Shown piece by piece: positions 1-11,415 of a stretch of 64,000 bases of DNA; positions within the stretch are counted from its first letter, which is position 1, and every line of letters starts with the position of its first letter. The stretch is from contig OV884015.1 in the NCBI GenBank assembly GCA_930367205.1, positions 32,727,288-32,791,287 of the forward strand. The letters run 5' to 3'. Below the pieces are notes generated by a model. That model saw nothing but the letters and a program-made list of their open reading frames with translations, was not told where the DNA came from and did no database searches. This DNA comes from Acanthosoma haemorrhoidale (lineage: Eukaryota; Arthropoda; Insecta; Hemiptera; Acanthosomatidae). The translations under genes were made by a program, and so were the position numbers.

Positions 1-923
1 TGTCCCACGGGATGCTGTGCCGACAGCTTTGTGACTGGGAATGCCCAGAGCAGCTATATACCATGTTGGTTTCGTTCTTGAAGAACAGATCGGTGAGGGT
101 ACGGGTGGGTGATTGCCTCTCTAACCCATTCCCTCTGACTTGTGGAGTTCCTCAAGGAGCGGTTCTATCTCCGGTTCTTTTCAGTATGTACACATCTGAA
201 ATTGTTGGGACAAACTATCAGAAAGCTACTGTAATCGCTTTCGCCGACGACATTGCGGTTTACAGCAGCAGCATGAGTGCACAAAGAGCTCTTACACACG
301 CCGAGTCAGTTTGTAACGTTATCAGTGACAGACTGGGCATGTTAAACATCAGCGTAAACGCCGGGAAGACCGACTGCGTAATCTTCTCCCTCCAAAAGGG
401 GAAAAAATCCTTGCCAAATTCGTATAGCGTGGGAGGGCAAGAGAGCTCACCAGCTTTCTCAATGCACTATTTGGGTATAAAAATGGATAGGCATCTCCAT
501 TTCTCTACTCATTTTAGTAATAAAATAGAAAAAGTACGACAAAGGTCTTACCGGCTATCGCACTTGCTAACTTCACCTAACCTGTCGCTTCGTCTTAAAT
601 TGATGATATATAAATGTGTCCTCCGGCCAGCTCTGCTGTACGGTGCCCCACTATTTACCCACTTGACTGACAATACAGCCAAATGTCTCCAACACTTCCA
701 GAATGGAATCATGCGAAAAGTGGTCCGACACACCTCTTTCGAGAGGTTGAAGAACGCTGACCTGCACCCGTTGCTTGGTGTGCCGTCGGTGGGTGAGTTC
801 ATCCGCCGGAGACACATTAAGTTTTTTGACTCGTTGCAGCACCTGACAAATCCAGTGTTTAACACTATGACCCCGCCACCCCTCCCGCATCGATGGCAAC
901 AGACTGTCGGGGAAAAATTATGA
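1..923 (+). CDS. Reverse transcriptase C-terminal half of LINE alpha (partial at window edge)
   Basis: The frame is open from the window edge; the Met at position 12 is internal, because upstream codons already match the second copy (SHG before the Met). Visible RT motifs in order: GVPQGAVLSPVLF (motif B, nt about 139-183), FADDIAVYSSS (catalytic Asp pair, nt about 240-270) and NAGKTDCVIF (nt about 357-387). The thumb and C-terminal region ends in HIKFFDSLQ and a proline-rich stretch, closing at TGA 921-923. The enzyme would copy LINE RNA at a nicked target site. There is no nonsense codon in these 300 codons, unlike every other copy here, so this copy is relatively young. Endonuclease and the N-terminal half of RT are outside the window. 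Confidence 0.85.
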   Translation, partial: SHGMLCRQLCDWECPEQLYTMLVSFLKNRSVRVRVGDCLSNPFPLTCGVPQGAVLSPVLFSMYTSEIVGTNYQKATVIAFADDIAVYSSSMSAQRALTHAESVCNVISDRLGMLNISVNAGKTDCVIFSLQKGKKSLPNSYSVGGQESSPAFSMHYLGIKMDRHLHFSTHFSNKIEKVRQRSYRLSHLLTSPNLSLRLKLMIYKCVLRPALLYGAPLFTHLTDNTAKCLQHFQNGIMRKVVRHTSFERLKNADLHPLLGVPSVGEFIRRRHIKFFDSLQHLTNPVFNTMTPPPLPHRWQQTVGEKL

Positions 924-962
924 TAAGAATTAGTATGTAAGTTAGTTTTAAGGTTGATCAAA

Positions 963-982
963 AAGGTGAGCCCCATCACCTT
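963..982 (+). other. 3' UTR stem-loop of LINE alpha
   Basis: AAGGTGA and TCACCTT form a 7-bp stem with a six-nt loop about 40 nt after the stop codon. The same hairpin occurs at 11398-11415 in copy 2, although sequence around it has diverged. Some LINEs require a 3' RNA hairpin for RT recognition; that role is inferred here. Confidence 0.5.
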
Positions 983-1175
983 ATTAGTCAGTTTCGTCAA
1001 GTCACGTATAATTTATGTCATTATACTTGTTTATACATTATATAATTTCTATAAAATAACAAAACCTGTATATAATGTAGTGATGCTACAGGAAATACAA
1101 AATAATTTGTAAATAGATTCGCCTGAGGATCTATAATTATATATAATTATCTGTAAATTTAAAGGGGCTATGAAG

Positions 1176-1242
<67 letters not shown>
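1176..1242 (+). repeat. Poly(A) tract, 67 nt
   Basis: An uninterrupted run of A follows GGGGCTATGAAG, which also precedes the A tail of the tiny insertion at 35034-35081 (reverse strand). This is the probable tail of LINE alpha. Confidence 0.85.
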
Positions 1243-1243
<1 letters not shown>

Positions 1244-2451
1244 CAGAAACACCCAGCGAGTAGAATAACTTTACGCCTTTAAATATTGTTTACATTCGAC
1301 CACCATGTTAATAAAGTCAACAAATACCTCAATAAACTTCCGTTTGTCGTTTAAACGTTATAATTATGGTCACGTTAAAGGATATTTCTCACGATATGGC
1401 CTACATTAAGTGTTACAAGACATCTTGTAACAACGCACAAGAGAGCAATAGGAAAGGCGAACATTTTATATTTCGTTGGACCCTTGACCTGACAACCAGC
1501 AGTTTCTGCTCCAAAAATTTCTAATAATCTAAGAGATAGGCAAAAGTCTATTCTCCAAAATAAACATTATTTCTGGAGCGTTCATGAATCTAATGTAGAT
1601 CATAAATACACAGATAAAATAAAAATTTATTACTTATGAAAAAGGATGTTTTTTTTTATTAGTTCTTAAGTGTGATAATTTTGTGAGACTGGATGGTAGA
1701 GAAGAGCGGGGGTAGCAGCTCAAGCCGGATATAAAACAAATGACTAAATTTCTCTAATCTTGTGTTTTCGTTCATTTGAAAAGTTATATCGATTGATATA
1801 TTTTCAGTTATTCCCTAATAGACATTCTATATTTAAATTTACAAAAAGAGGTAAATTAAAAAGGTACAAAAGGTCATTTGAGCTCTTTGAAGAAGTGGCT
1901 GTACTAATCTCTATAGATCCGTTGGTTAAACTAATTCTGAACAAAGGCTTAGTAGAATTTATGCTAATTAAGGGATTAATGTTTTAAACGGATCCGTGAG
2001 CTCGGACTTTCTTCGACAAAGTTGTTGAAAATTTATAATTAGGGTGGAAGGATAAGGGACAAGAACATTCTTCGCCATCTTAAGCCAATGAGCTTTAGAC
2101 TGGTTTTGTGGTCGAGAGGACCAAGTGATTCAATCTGTACAAAAATGTACTTATCGTATAATTCTTTTAACAGCTATTATCGTTGAGAATATCAGACGGA
2201 CATATTAAGGATGACCTTTCCCCTTTACCTGCTTGAAAAATCCGGGGCAAAGAACACACTTTCTTTTTCCACCGAGACTAACCAGCGGAAGGACACAGTG
2301 TCAATGGCAACAATTTCTGCAACACAAAGAAACTTGACACTATCGATATAAAACGAGACTCTCAATACCAAAATAACCTAAACAAATATTTGAGGTAGTA
2401 AACAGGAGGAGGGCCTCGCCAATTTAGACAGTTGCACTAGTTCTTATATCA

Positions 2452-2500
<49 letters not shown>

Positions 2501-2620
2501 TCCGCAATATTAACATACGATGTACACAAACACTAATATAAAATGTAATTAGCATTATTGTTATAGGACGGTACGTGTAATTAAAATAATTAATTCACTT
2601 TATCACTTCAAGACCCAGTT
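1243..2620. other. Non-coding AT-rich stretch
   Basis: No gene is recognised. An ORF of 75 codons at 1760-1987 has no recognisable motif. A small hairpin, GTTACAAGA-CA-TCTTGTAAC, lies near 1412. A (TA)n run occupies about 2456-2493. Confidence 0.6.
2456..2493. repeat. (TA)n microsatellite
   Basis: About 19 TA units are followed by a short TATTATATAT edge. Confidence 0.95.
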
Positions 2621-2634
2621 TTTGTGATAAATTA
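2621..2634. repeat. Target-site duplication of LINE beta copy A, left
   Basis: TTTGTGATAAATTA is repeated exactly at 5969-5982 on the other side of the LINE. A 14-bp direct repeat fits target-primed reverse transcription. Confidence 0.85.
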
Positions 2635-2908
2635 CAGTTAAATTCCTTTATTGTGCTATAATTACAATCTGCCTTTTATAAGGCAATAAGTAATTAAGAT
2701 TTATTTATTACAATATTTACAGACAGCCCAGAGACCCCCCAAATCCACCGCGAAGAGAAAGCGCCGTCTTGGGAAGTCCCCCACGCTCCTCCGTCAGCCG
2801 CGTCACCGGATACTAGCCAGTGGAGGCTGACCAAGAGCGCGAGAGCCACAGACGCTCAGGACATGATTGGAGAAACTGGCCATTGCCAGGTCTCCCACTG
2901 TCACGCGT

Positions 2909-5602
2909 TTATAGCAGGTCACGAGGCCACTGCCGTTTCAGTCTCCGAGGAGAATTATAGGGATGAGTGGCGCAGTGCAATGACTGTGCTACAGGATTAG
3001 GGTGGTTGGAAAGGCTACTGTGGAATTTCATAAACTTGGAAGGGATGAGTTCTAGAATGTTCTAGGGTATGTTAAGGTCGTTATGAAGGGTTTTGTTGCT
3101 GACATAATAAGGAGCATTTACTATTGTTCTCAGGACTTTTGATTGAAAGGATTGGATACGCTTGATGTTTGACTTTTTTGCTGTCCCCCATAGCTCTATT
3201 CCGTATGTCCAGATTGGTTTAAGTATAACTATGTAGATTAGTAGTTTATTTTCTATTGAGAGATGGGATGTCCTTTGAAGTAGTCTGTACAGTTGTCCAA
3301 AGCGTCTGTTTAGTTCTTGTCTTTTTAGTCTCGTATGCGGGTTCCAGGTCAGTCGTTTGTCAAGATGGAAGCCTAAGTACCGTACTGTCTCGGATACAGG
3401 GAGAGGAATAGAATTAAAATAAACTAGTGGACAAGACTTGCGACAAAGGGTGTAGGTAATGTGGGAGCATTTTGCTTCATTAACTTTGATCCGCCATTGA
3501 TTGCACCAATACTCGATCTCGTCAAGGTGTTTTTGAAGGTTATGGGATGCTATGTCGGGGTCTGGGTGGGATGACAAGACTGCAGTGTCATCTGCAATTG
3601 TGGCCAAGAAGGTATTGGGAGTAGAGGGGACATCAGCGGTGTATAGGTTATAGAGGATGGTGCCCAGGACACTGCCCTGTGGAACTCCTGCACTTATGGG
3701 ATAGTAGTTAGAGTATTCTAAACCACAGCGGACTTGGCAGAAGCGGTTTGAAAGGTAGGACTGTAGGATTAGGAAAAGGGTCTGTGGTAAATATCTTTTG
3801 AGCTTGTAGGGCAAACCTGCGTGCCAAACCCTGTCAAAAGCTTGAGCTATATCGAGAAAGGCAGCAGTGCAATACTTTTTGGTTTCAAGGGCTGAGGAGA
3901 TGTGATCAACAACGCGAAGGCCTTGTTGAGCAGTGGAATGTCGTTGACGGAAACCAAACTGGTGTGTGGGAAAAAGGTTTTTGGATTCAACAATTGGAAG
4001 TAGACGTTTTAGTAGGAGTTTCTCAAATATTTTTGAGAGGATAGGGAGTAGGCTAATTGGACAGTAAGATGAGGCTTCATTGGGTGGTTTACCAGGTTTG
4101 GCGAATAGGACAATAATGGAATGTTTCCAGAGGAGAGGAAAGTGCGTCGTTCGGATAATGCAATTGTATATATAGGTTAAAAAGATTATGGCTTTAGGAG
4201 GAAGCTGTTTGAGAATTTGAGGAGTAAGGAGATCATATCCAGGGGATTTTCGGTAAGGTAAGTTTTTCAGAAGGTATTTGACCTCAGAGGGATTAACGGC
4301 TTTTGGTGGAAGAGAGAGAGGAATAGGTGAAGTGAGGAAATCTTCCACAGTTGTGCTGTGAGTATGGCTTTGATGAGAAAAGTGAGTTGTGAAAGTATGG
4401 GTAAGATGCAGAGCAAATTCCTCCGACCTATCCCTATCCGAAGCCGCCCAGGACCCATCATCACGACGAAGTGGTTGTGATACAGGTTGATACTTTAGGA
4501 TTTTTTTGGTTACATTCCACAACGAGTTATCCCTGGTAGACAGAGAGGAGAGGTAGGAATTGAAAGAATCGGAACGGAAGGATGCCAATCGCCGCTTTAC
4601 CAATCGGCAGTACTGATTGTACGAGCGGCGATCAGCAGGATGCCGGGAACTTTGCCACACTGTTCTGGAGCGGCGTTTGGATTGGATTAGATCTTTGAGA
4701 TGCTGAGGTAAACGATTATGATTATGGATTTTCGGGTGACGATGGGGTGACGATGCCTCCCAAGCCAACCTCTGGACCAGAGTAGTGAAAGAATGCACTG
4801 CATCGTCTAGGTCTTGGGATGTTTTCAGGGACAATTTGAGGTTTACGGACTCTGTAAGAAGCTGGCGGAAGTGGTGCCAGTCAACTGGGCTTCTAATAAA
4901 TGAAGGAGGAGGCAGTTTGTGAATTGGTCTTAGGGAAATGATTAATAATAAAGGACTATGATCAGAGGAGAGGTCATCGAGGCGCGTGAGTGAATTGTTA
5001 AGTGTTCCTAAACTATTGTAAAAAAAGAAGTCAAGGAGATCAGGATTTCGGTTGAGATCAGATGGCCAATAGGTGGCTGTGTCAGGAGTGATAGTGGATC
5101 AATGTTTTCGTGTGAGTGCAGACAGCAAAGCACGTCCTCGTGTATTAGTGGATCTTGACCCCCAGAGTTGGTGCTTCGCATTAAAGTCCCCACCCACAAG
5201 GAAACGATGTCCGATGGAGTCTAGAAAGGAGATGAATTGGGAGTCGGAAATGGATTTATTGGGAGGGCAGTACACTGATGCTAGTGTAAGGGGAAAAGTG
5301 AAGGTGGTGATTGACACTGCAGTGGGTTGAAGGAAATCATGTGCTACCAGAGAAACTATGTGGTGGGATATGGAGTTATGGACAATGACAGCGGTACCTG
5401 CATGAACTGTTCCATCTGGGTGATCAGTTCGATAAGTCTTGTACTGTCGAACAGTAAATGGTCGTTTACTCGTTAGTCTTGTTTCAGTAATGAGAGCTAC
5501 GTCGATGTTTTTGTCGTGGAGTAGTGCTGTCAGTTCGTTAGTGTGGGTGCGAAAACCATTCGCATTCCAAAGGAGAATGGATAAGGAGTCGGAAGGATCC
5601 AC
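2909..5602 (-). pseudogene. LINE beta ORF2: endonuclease plus reverse transcriptase, two nonsense codons
   Basis: A single reading frame of about 898 codons on the minus strand. The N-terminal endonuclease (5602-5102) shows WNANG, ITETRL, VGGDFNAKHQLWGS and TRGRALL, the usual apurinic-endonuclease order. It is followed by RT: KSPGYDLLTP, AFLDIAQAFDRVWH (motif A), AGVPQGSVLGTILYNLYTADVP (shown here only as AGVPQGSVLG) and TIADDTAVL (catalytic pair). The C-terminal LINE tail ends RRLKRQWPRDLL. Only two in-frame stops interrupt it: TGA at 5099-5101 and TAG at 3062-3064; the natural TAA is at 2909-2911. The first codon of the frame, at the usual start position before DPSDSL, is GTG, so the ancestral ATG was probably lost. 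Motif C has Ile where Phe or Tyr is usual. Confidence 0.9.
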
Positions 5603-5968
5603 TTATTTTGTTTAACGGGGATAAGGTAGGAGACAAGATTTGTAAGAAGGGAAATGAGAGGGGTAATTAGGGTTCTGAACTCTGTAAGGAATGAGGTTAA
5701 TAGGCTAGTAAGATCCGAAGAACTTGAAGGTGGAGGAATATGCGAGATGTGTGGTTGAGGATGGGATTGAGCTTGAGGGTTAGCGGGATGAATGGAATGC
5801 TGGGAAAGGTGATCTTGTGGACAGGGAGTGGGCGGTGCCTGTGACTGCTCTCTGTTACAAACGGCATCGGCAAAAGACACAAAAGCCTCAAATTTCTGGC
5901 TGGACCGCTTCTTGCTGCAAGTTTTTTCTCTTCTGGCTGACGACGTTGTTCTGTCCTGGACTTCAGCG
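5530..5968 (-). pseudogene. LINE beta ORF1 (gag-like) C-terminal remnant
   Basis: The minus-strand frame contains SFADAV, a motif common near the end of Jockey-type ORF1 proteins, then a proline/serine/histidine-rich linker and a leucine-rich segment (LLTSFLTEFRTLITPLISLL) typical of the ORF1 C-terminus. The frame runs past the start of ORF2 and ends at 5530, so the original ORF1 stop was probably lost by a small indel. The zinc-knuckle region that should lie upstream is removed by the 5' truncation at 5968. Confidence 0.65.
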
Positions 5969-5982
5969 TTTGTGATAAATTA
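5969..5982. repeat. Target-site duplication of LINE beta copy A, right
   Basis: TTTGTGATAAATTA is identical to 2621-2634. Confidence 0.85.
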
Positions 5983-6257
5983 AAAACGTGCTGTAGTCTG
6001 ACAAGTATTTTATTCAAAAGTAAATAATTGTGAAGAAGCAACTAAGTATTTATCCAAAAGTATTTAATTTGAATATAAATAAATTATTTTGCAGATCAAT
6101 AACTCCATTCAATCAATCGTCCACAAAAATATAAAGAGCTACAATGTTAACAAAAAATAACTCATTAAAATTTTTTTTTTAGATATATTAAATAACGAAT
6201 TCACATTTCAGACTCCAAAACCTTTTTTATCTATGAATTTATTTTAGCATTACTCTC

Positions 6258-7166
6258 TGTACCGACCGCTAACTACATAAGATAAATCACCCTATACTCT
6301 ATTGTATATATAATGTAAATTAATTTAAACAAATGTAAATTACATTACCAAAGCATAAATCATTGTAAATAATAAAATGCAGCTGTGAGCCAATTAGTTT
6401 ATGAGCTGGGCACCCACTACCAGTAGCAGGTACTAAGCGACCCGAAACGCCGAGAGATCGGAGACCCTTACCCGGGTCAGGTATCAGGGACGCTAAGGCC
6501 ACAATTGTCAGAGGACAAAGGCCACCAAAATACTCAACTGGCATAGGATACAATAAAACCAAAGCTTATTGGCTACTGACGAAGCCAGCTGGGTATTTAA
6601 GACCAAGGTTCGGGCCTGTAATTCATTCTCCTGACGACTGGCTGACTGATGACTCGTGGCTGCACTGATGTTCAAAAACTTGGCTTCCTCATTTATGAAA
6701 ACCTCTCCAGCTCTCTCTCTCCTCCCCTTGCTTCGTTTTAGTCCGGCGTTGTCAGACCCCACACCTTCCTAGTGGGAATCTCTGCCTTCGTCTCGCTAAA
6801 TCTAGCACCTCCTTGGGAGAGACCTCTAGGCGATTGCCGTGACCCCACAAATTTACCTAGTAGCGTCTCCCACGGCAATCCAGTCTGCTTCTCTCCGGTT
6901 CACACTCGTCTTTGGGATCTATATGGTTTTCGTTTACCCTTAGATACCGAGTTTGAATTTGTGGTCATTCCAAGACCACACAAACCATCTACCCTATACC
7001 TCTTCTCCTGAACATAGTGCATTGTCGGGGCACATATCTATCAAGTATGGAGTCAGATACTAAGACCGTCATGAAACGATTGTCCAGGTCATAAACTTAA
7101 TCAACCCTCACTTCGTCACCATGGCTTGGGTAACTAGGCACCCCCTCCTAGCATCCTTAGCCGTAG
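6258..7166 (+). mobile_element. Solo LTR family, copy 1
   Basis: It starts TGTACCGACCGCTAAC and follows the same ~900-bp course as the copies at 13247, 26568, 44601 (reverse) and 60484 (reverse). Shared blocks are AAGATAAATCACCCTATACT near the start, a TATTTAAG box near 6594, CAGACCCCACACCTTCCTAG, CTCTCCGGTTCACACTCG and CGTCATGAAACGATTGTCCA near the end. No matching second LTR or internal region lies near it, so it reads as a solo LTR. The 3' end is estimated by alignment to the other copies; no TSD is evident. Small ORFs inside it (for example 6772-7011) are not conserved in other copies and are not called as genes. Confidence 0.75.
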
Positions 7167-9839
7167 GTGAAAAGTTAGGTTAGTGTGCAGGATCTCTCGA
7201 TTAGGAATTGCAATGATCTATTTAAAAAACTCACCCACGATTGATCTAATCTTTCTGAGTTATTTTTATTCATAGACACATTCCTCAAACAAACCCTTTT
7301 TTTTTTTTTTTTTTTGCTAGAAGTCATTAATTAATTATTGGGTCTTGCTTAAGAAAAGAACCTAGCATGTTAAAAACCATATTTCTTTGTCTAACTCAGG
7401 TGTATTAACGATTCAAGCAGGATTTTAATGCCAATATTAATGATTTTACAATTACGTTTCATTGATCAGGATATATGGGTATATTTAATTTGACACCCTC
7501 CTACTCAGAGAAGAAAATGTTTCATTATTATCGAGTAAATAGTTAATTAACAAATTAAATCTCCATATCCGTAAGGCAGACGAGGACTTCACAATGCCAT
7601 GGGCAGGCTCGGGACGTAAGGATCAAAAAATCAGTTTTGAAGGAAGATGTAGTTTTTTATTGATGCATAAATACACGTTATTATAGCCCTAATATCACCT
7701 TTATAGAGTAGCTTAGGGTCTTGTATCGATCAGACAGTCATAGGCCCCTTACCTTTTACAAAGTAAATTTAAAAAAATATGTATTAAGAAGTATAAAAAG
7801 ATTCCCTGTAGGCAGGATCTTCCCAGTGGGTCATTTTTTAATCTCTGCTACCCCTGGACTTAGGGCTTACGGTGCATCAAGACACTGCTGTTGACATATT
7901 TAAAAGTACCATGAAGCTTTGAAGGAAGGTAACGAGCCATTAGGAAGACCACGGATCAAAGACTCTAGGGATCAAGTACAATCTTGTCTGAAGGAGCAGT
8001 GATTGCCATCTCGTCGTCTTCTCCTAATGGGATAAGTTAAATTTTTTTCCCAGGGCATTTTGGAAGAGTGCCTATAAAAGGCTTGGAAAATATATTTAGA
8101 TAATTTTACATTGTACAATAGTGACTCGTATAAGCTTGAAGGTTTTAAATTTTTGTAACGCCCGCCTTGTTTAGCATTTCACCTTCAAGGGGTGAAGTTG
8201 TGCTCGTAGTAGTATGTCACCGATTCTATGGGTAGGTCAAGTTACCCTGTCACGGTGGCTGACGGATCTCATCTTACCAAGGACAGTACCGAAGCTACCA
8301 GAGCTGAGCAGACATAGAGGAATTTATTTATTGGAAGTCTTAGTGAAGCCCTTATTTGCATTGACTGCTATTGAAAGAACTTGCTGAAGTTCCCTGATGC
8401 TTTGACTTGAACCTGCTCTAAGCCCTAACTTCTCAAGTAAGTACCGCTGGTAAAAAAACAATTCCTTCTTCCAGAAGGCTTTGCTCTCTCGAGAATACCT
8501 TCCCGTCACAACTTTTTACAGTTGCCTAACAGTACTTACAAGTGACAGAGAAATGTCTCCTAGAGATGTCTTCTAGAAGGAAATATAACGATAGAAGTTT
8601 TTATTAGCTTTTCAAGTATCCATCACTGAGTGCCTGTTTGACGATATTATTCTATTGTCTACGCCATGAGTGAAATTATTAAAAAAGTATGCAACAAATC
8701 ATTAAATTACGTTCTAACCGTGCTTCATTTAAAAGTCATTCCGTAAAAATTATCTAAAATATTAACGGTCTTCTTAACAAAAGGCAATCATTTATATAAA
8801 ATATATTCCAGTTTAAACATATAATAGCATGAAATATGTAAAAACAGTTAAATTTACAGAATGCAGGTTCTTTAACTGACCCACTCATATCGCATAATGC
8901 TTAACGTAACTGTTTCATGCTATGAAGGGTCTTGATATTAATTTCTAGCTGAACAACGAAGTTTATTTCATTTCCACTAATAACGGTTTTTAAGCATATT
9001 TCGTCTAATGGCCTTTAATGATCAAAATAAGTCAGGTCAAAATAATTAAACAAACATGGTGGTTTAACGAAAAATCTTAAGTATTAAATCCGCGGTGCCC
9101 CTACATTTGTATATATAAAATTTAATCGAGTTCATAATTTACGATAAGGAAATAGAACGGCTATAGACTGTCAGTAAACTATAAATATACATTATATATA
9201 TATATAATTACTATTATTATAAGTAAACATTGATCTGCATATTCTTTAAGTATTTCCACTTACATATTCCTTTACATCAATCCGTTCCACTCAATATTTG
9301 TTTATAACAGCATATATCAATCACAATTCTTAATACTAATAATAACGAGTAATTAGTTATATATTACTATATTAAGCTTTTAATGTAATAACCAAAGTTA
9401 CAATTTTTCGTAGAGTTAGTAGGGTAGCATACCCTAAAAGCTTCATACTATAAATAATGTAAGATAAATGGCGAGTATAAAATACAAAGGTAAATGAAAA
9501 TGTGTTGTAGCTCGGAAAATGTATGAAGAGCGATATGCCGTGTCACACCTCGGACAATCCATCTTGTATCCACTCACTCCTGCCCCATTCATCCTGGATA
9601 TCCCACAGGATATATCTGCTCTGTGGGCCGGGATTTGACCACTTATCCCTGGGACCTGTTTCTCAGAGTAAGCCACTTCCAGCCTCGTGTATCCTACTCA
9701 GGGGAAGCTTTGCCGAATAAACAAACGACACAATATGTACTCCCTCAGGCGGCCACCGTTCTGTGTGAACAGACCATATTCTTAAAATTATTGCCTTGCG
9801 CAATAATTGGAAGAATGGATGGTACAGGACGAGAGATCA
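7167..9839. other. AT-rich stretch without recognised genes
   Basis: It contains a poly-T run (7299-7316) and short ORFs below 80 codons without recognisable motifs. The 5' edge of the next LINE is not sharp: its ORF frame is open from 9623, but RT-family similarity is only clear from about 9840. Confidence 0.5.
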
Positions 9840-11336
9840 GCAAGCCAGAGAGATCACAAAGCTTGATGAAACTCTGGAAAACAGCGCAGTGGCAAGAGAG
9901 ACTTTGTAGCACTCACGGAGATCACAGAAAGTTCTGGAAGCTGTTGAAGACTACAAAAGGCAAGACAGCCACTGTCCGTCTTCATGAAGGCGACAATGTT
10001 CTGACTGCTGAGCAACAGGCGACAAAACTGGCCGACCATTACGCTAGGGACATTAAGGCTAGGACGGGATACTACCACATGCCTCCTCCGGTAGATGCTA
10101 AACAGAACCACATGTTTGTATCACCGAAGCAGCTCAAGGCGATTCTTCGCCAGCGCCAGGGAAACCGAGCACCAGGGCACGACGGGATACAAACAGAGCT
10201 GCTCAAACAAATGCCGAGGAGAGGGATAGTACAACTAGCAAACTTATACAACTCTTGTATAAGGTTGCGGTACTTTCCTGACCCATGGAAACAAGCCATC
10301 TTGTTCCCATTACTAAAGCCAGCCAAGAGCGGAGATCACCCAGCCCACTACCGCCTGATCAGCTTGCTGCTGCAAATGGGGAAAATTTTTGAGAAAATTC
10401 TTTTGAATTATCTTAAAAATTACTGCTCGGAAAATCACATTATTCCACTAGAACAGACTGGATTTCAATCCAGTATGAGCGCAGAGCATCTCCTTCTGAA
10501 TTTACAGTCAGAAGCTAGCCATAACTTGAATAGAAACATAGGCACGGCTATGATTTCCATTGATTGCACCCGAGCATTCTACTCGGTGTCTCACGGGACA
10601 CTGTGTCAAATGCTCTGCGACCGGGAATGCCCGGAGCAACTCTATTCAATTATGGTTTATCTCCTTGAAAAATATAGATCGTTTCGGGTGCGGGTGGGTG
10701 ATAGCTTCTCTGAATCTGTGCCACTGATATGTGGAGTACCCCAATGTACTATTCAACGTATTCACGTCTGAGATTGTCGGATCCCGGTACAAAAATACCA
10801 CAGTTACTGCTTTCGCAGATGACATAGCGGTGTACAGTAGCAGCATAAGCGCCAAGGTAGCTCTTAGACAGGCTGAAGTAGCCTGTAACCAGATCAGTGA
10901 GAGATTGGGGGGACTCAATATCACTGTAAACGCGGGTAAGACTGACTGCGTAATTTTCTCTTTTCAAAAGGGAAAAAGCCCGCTCCCTACTAGTTACATA
11001 GTAGGAACGGAGGAAAATTCACCTACCAACAACCTTGTATATCTGGTAATTAAAATTTTCTTGCTTTTTCGTTATCTGACGTATGCGACAGCTCGGTGAC
11101 TCCAACGATTCCAAACCGGTGTACTAATGAAAGTGGTCAGAGGTACTTCATTCGAGCTGCAGAGCAACAGTGAGCTTCACGAGATTTTTGTGCTGCCTAC
11201 GGTGGATGAATTCATCCAGCGTAGTCATATCAAATTTTTTTGTCTCCCTACAATACTTGACAAACCAGGTGTTTAACAAGATAACCCCCGCTCCGTTCCC
11301 CCATCGATGGTAAGACGTTGTCGCGGCTGGAACGCT
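9840..11336 (+). pseudogene. Reverse transcriptase of LINE alpha, frameshifted
   Basis: The first frame (to 10771) carries the pre-RT linker (FWKLLKTTKGKT), APGHDGIQTELLKQMP, WKQAILFPLLKPAKSGD, YRLISLL, EQTGFQ and TAMISIDCTRAF (motif A with catalytic Asp). At GVPQ (about 10735) roughly 14 nt are missing compared with copy 1, shifting the frame. The second frame (10731-11099) resumes with FNVFTSEIV, FADDIAVYSSS and NAGKTDCVIF. About 200 nt of the thumb are then deleted near 11045-11100. Degenerate C-terminal sequence continues to about 11336, where the tail (TPAPFPHRW-like) matches copy 1. The protein is not functional. Confidence 0.85.
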
Positions 11337-11397
11337 TTAAACTTAGGTTCTAGGTTAAGGTTAGTTTGTAAGTTTTCCTCCCGCATTTTCAAACTGA

Positions 11398-11415
11398 AGG
11401 TGAGCCCTATCACCT
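11398..11415 (+). other. 3' UTR stem-loop of LINE alpha, copy 2
   Basis: AGGTGA and TCACCT form a 6-bp stem around GCCCTA. It matches the hairpin at 963-982. Confidence 0.5.

Larger units (their letters stand above)
1..1242 (+). mobile_element. Non-LTR retrotransposon (LINE family alpha), copy 1, 3' part with poly(A)
   Basis: The 3' portion of a LINE enters from the left edge of the window. It holds an open RT frame (1-923), a 3' UTR of about 250 nt and a run of 67 uninterrupted A residues (1176-1242). The 3' UTR carries a short stem-loop that recurs in the copy at 9840-11460. The last ~55 nt before the A tract recur as a tiny insertion at 35034-35081, which supports the A tract being this family's own tail. 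The 5' part lies outside the window. Clade (Jockey/CR1 group) is inferred from RT motifs. Confidence 0.8.
2635..5968 (-). mobile_element. Jockey-like LINE (family beta), copy A, 5'-truncated
   Basis: A 3.33-kb minus-strand LINE with the tail of ORF1, a nearly open ORF2 (endonuclease plus RT) and a 3' UTR of about 270 nt with an AATAAA signal near its 3' end (plus-strand reading TTTATT near 2644). It is bounded by a perfect 14-bp TSD. The 5' end is truncated inside ORF1. The 3' terminus has no long A tract. Related sequence is at 11851-14562 and 29638-30040; all three share the GGCAGATTGTAATT-like segment close to the 3' end. Confidence 0.9.

Noticed and set aside
548..1000. 150-codon minus-strand ORF opposite the LINE RT
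   Set aside because: It is antisense to a clear RT frame and has no motif of its own.
1049..1252. 67-codon minus-strand ORF rich in Phe
   Set aside because: It is the reverse reading of the 67-nt poly(A) tract, not a gene.
2456..2493. CRISPR-like or structured repeat
   Set aside because: A simple (TA)n run; no CRISPR arrays, operons or bacterial signals exist in the window.
5008..5330. Overlapping ORFs within LINE beta ORF2
   Set aside because: Other-frame shadows of the endonuclease region; the true frame continues through a single TGA.
6772..7011. 79-codon ORF in LTR copy 1
   Set aside because: Not preserved in the other four LTR copies.
6253..7198. CTCTC as TSD for LTR copy 1
   Set aside because: The right-hand CTCTC lies about 28 bp past the aligned LTR end and not next to a CA, so probably chance.
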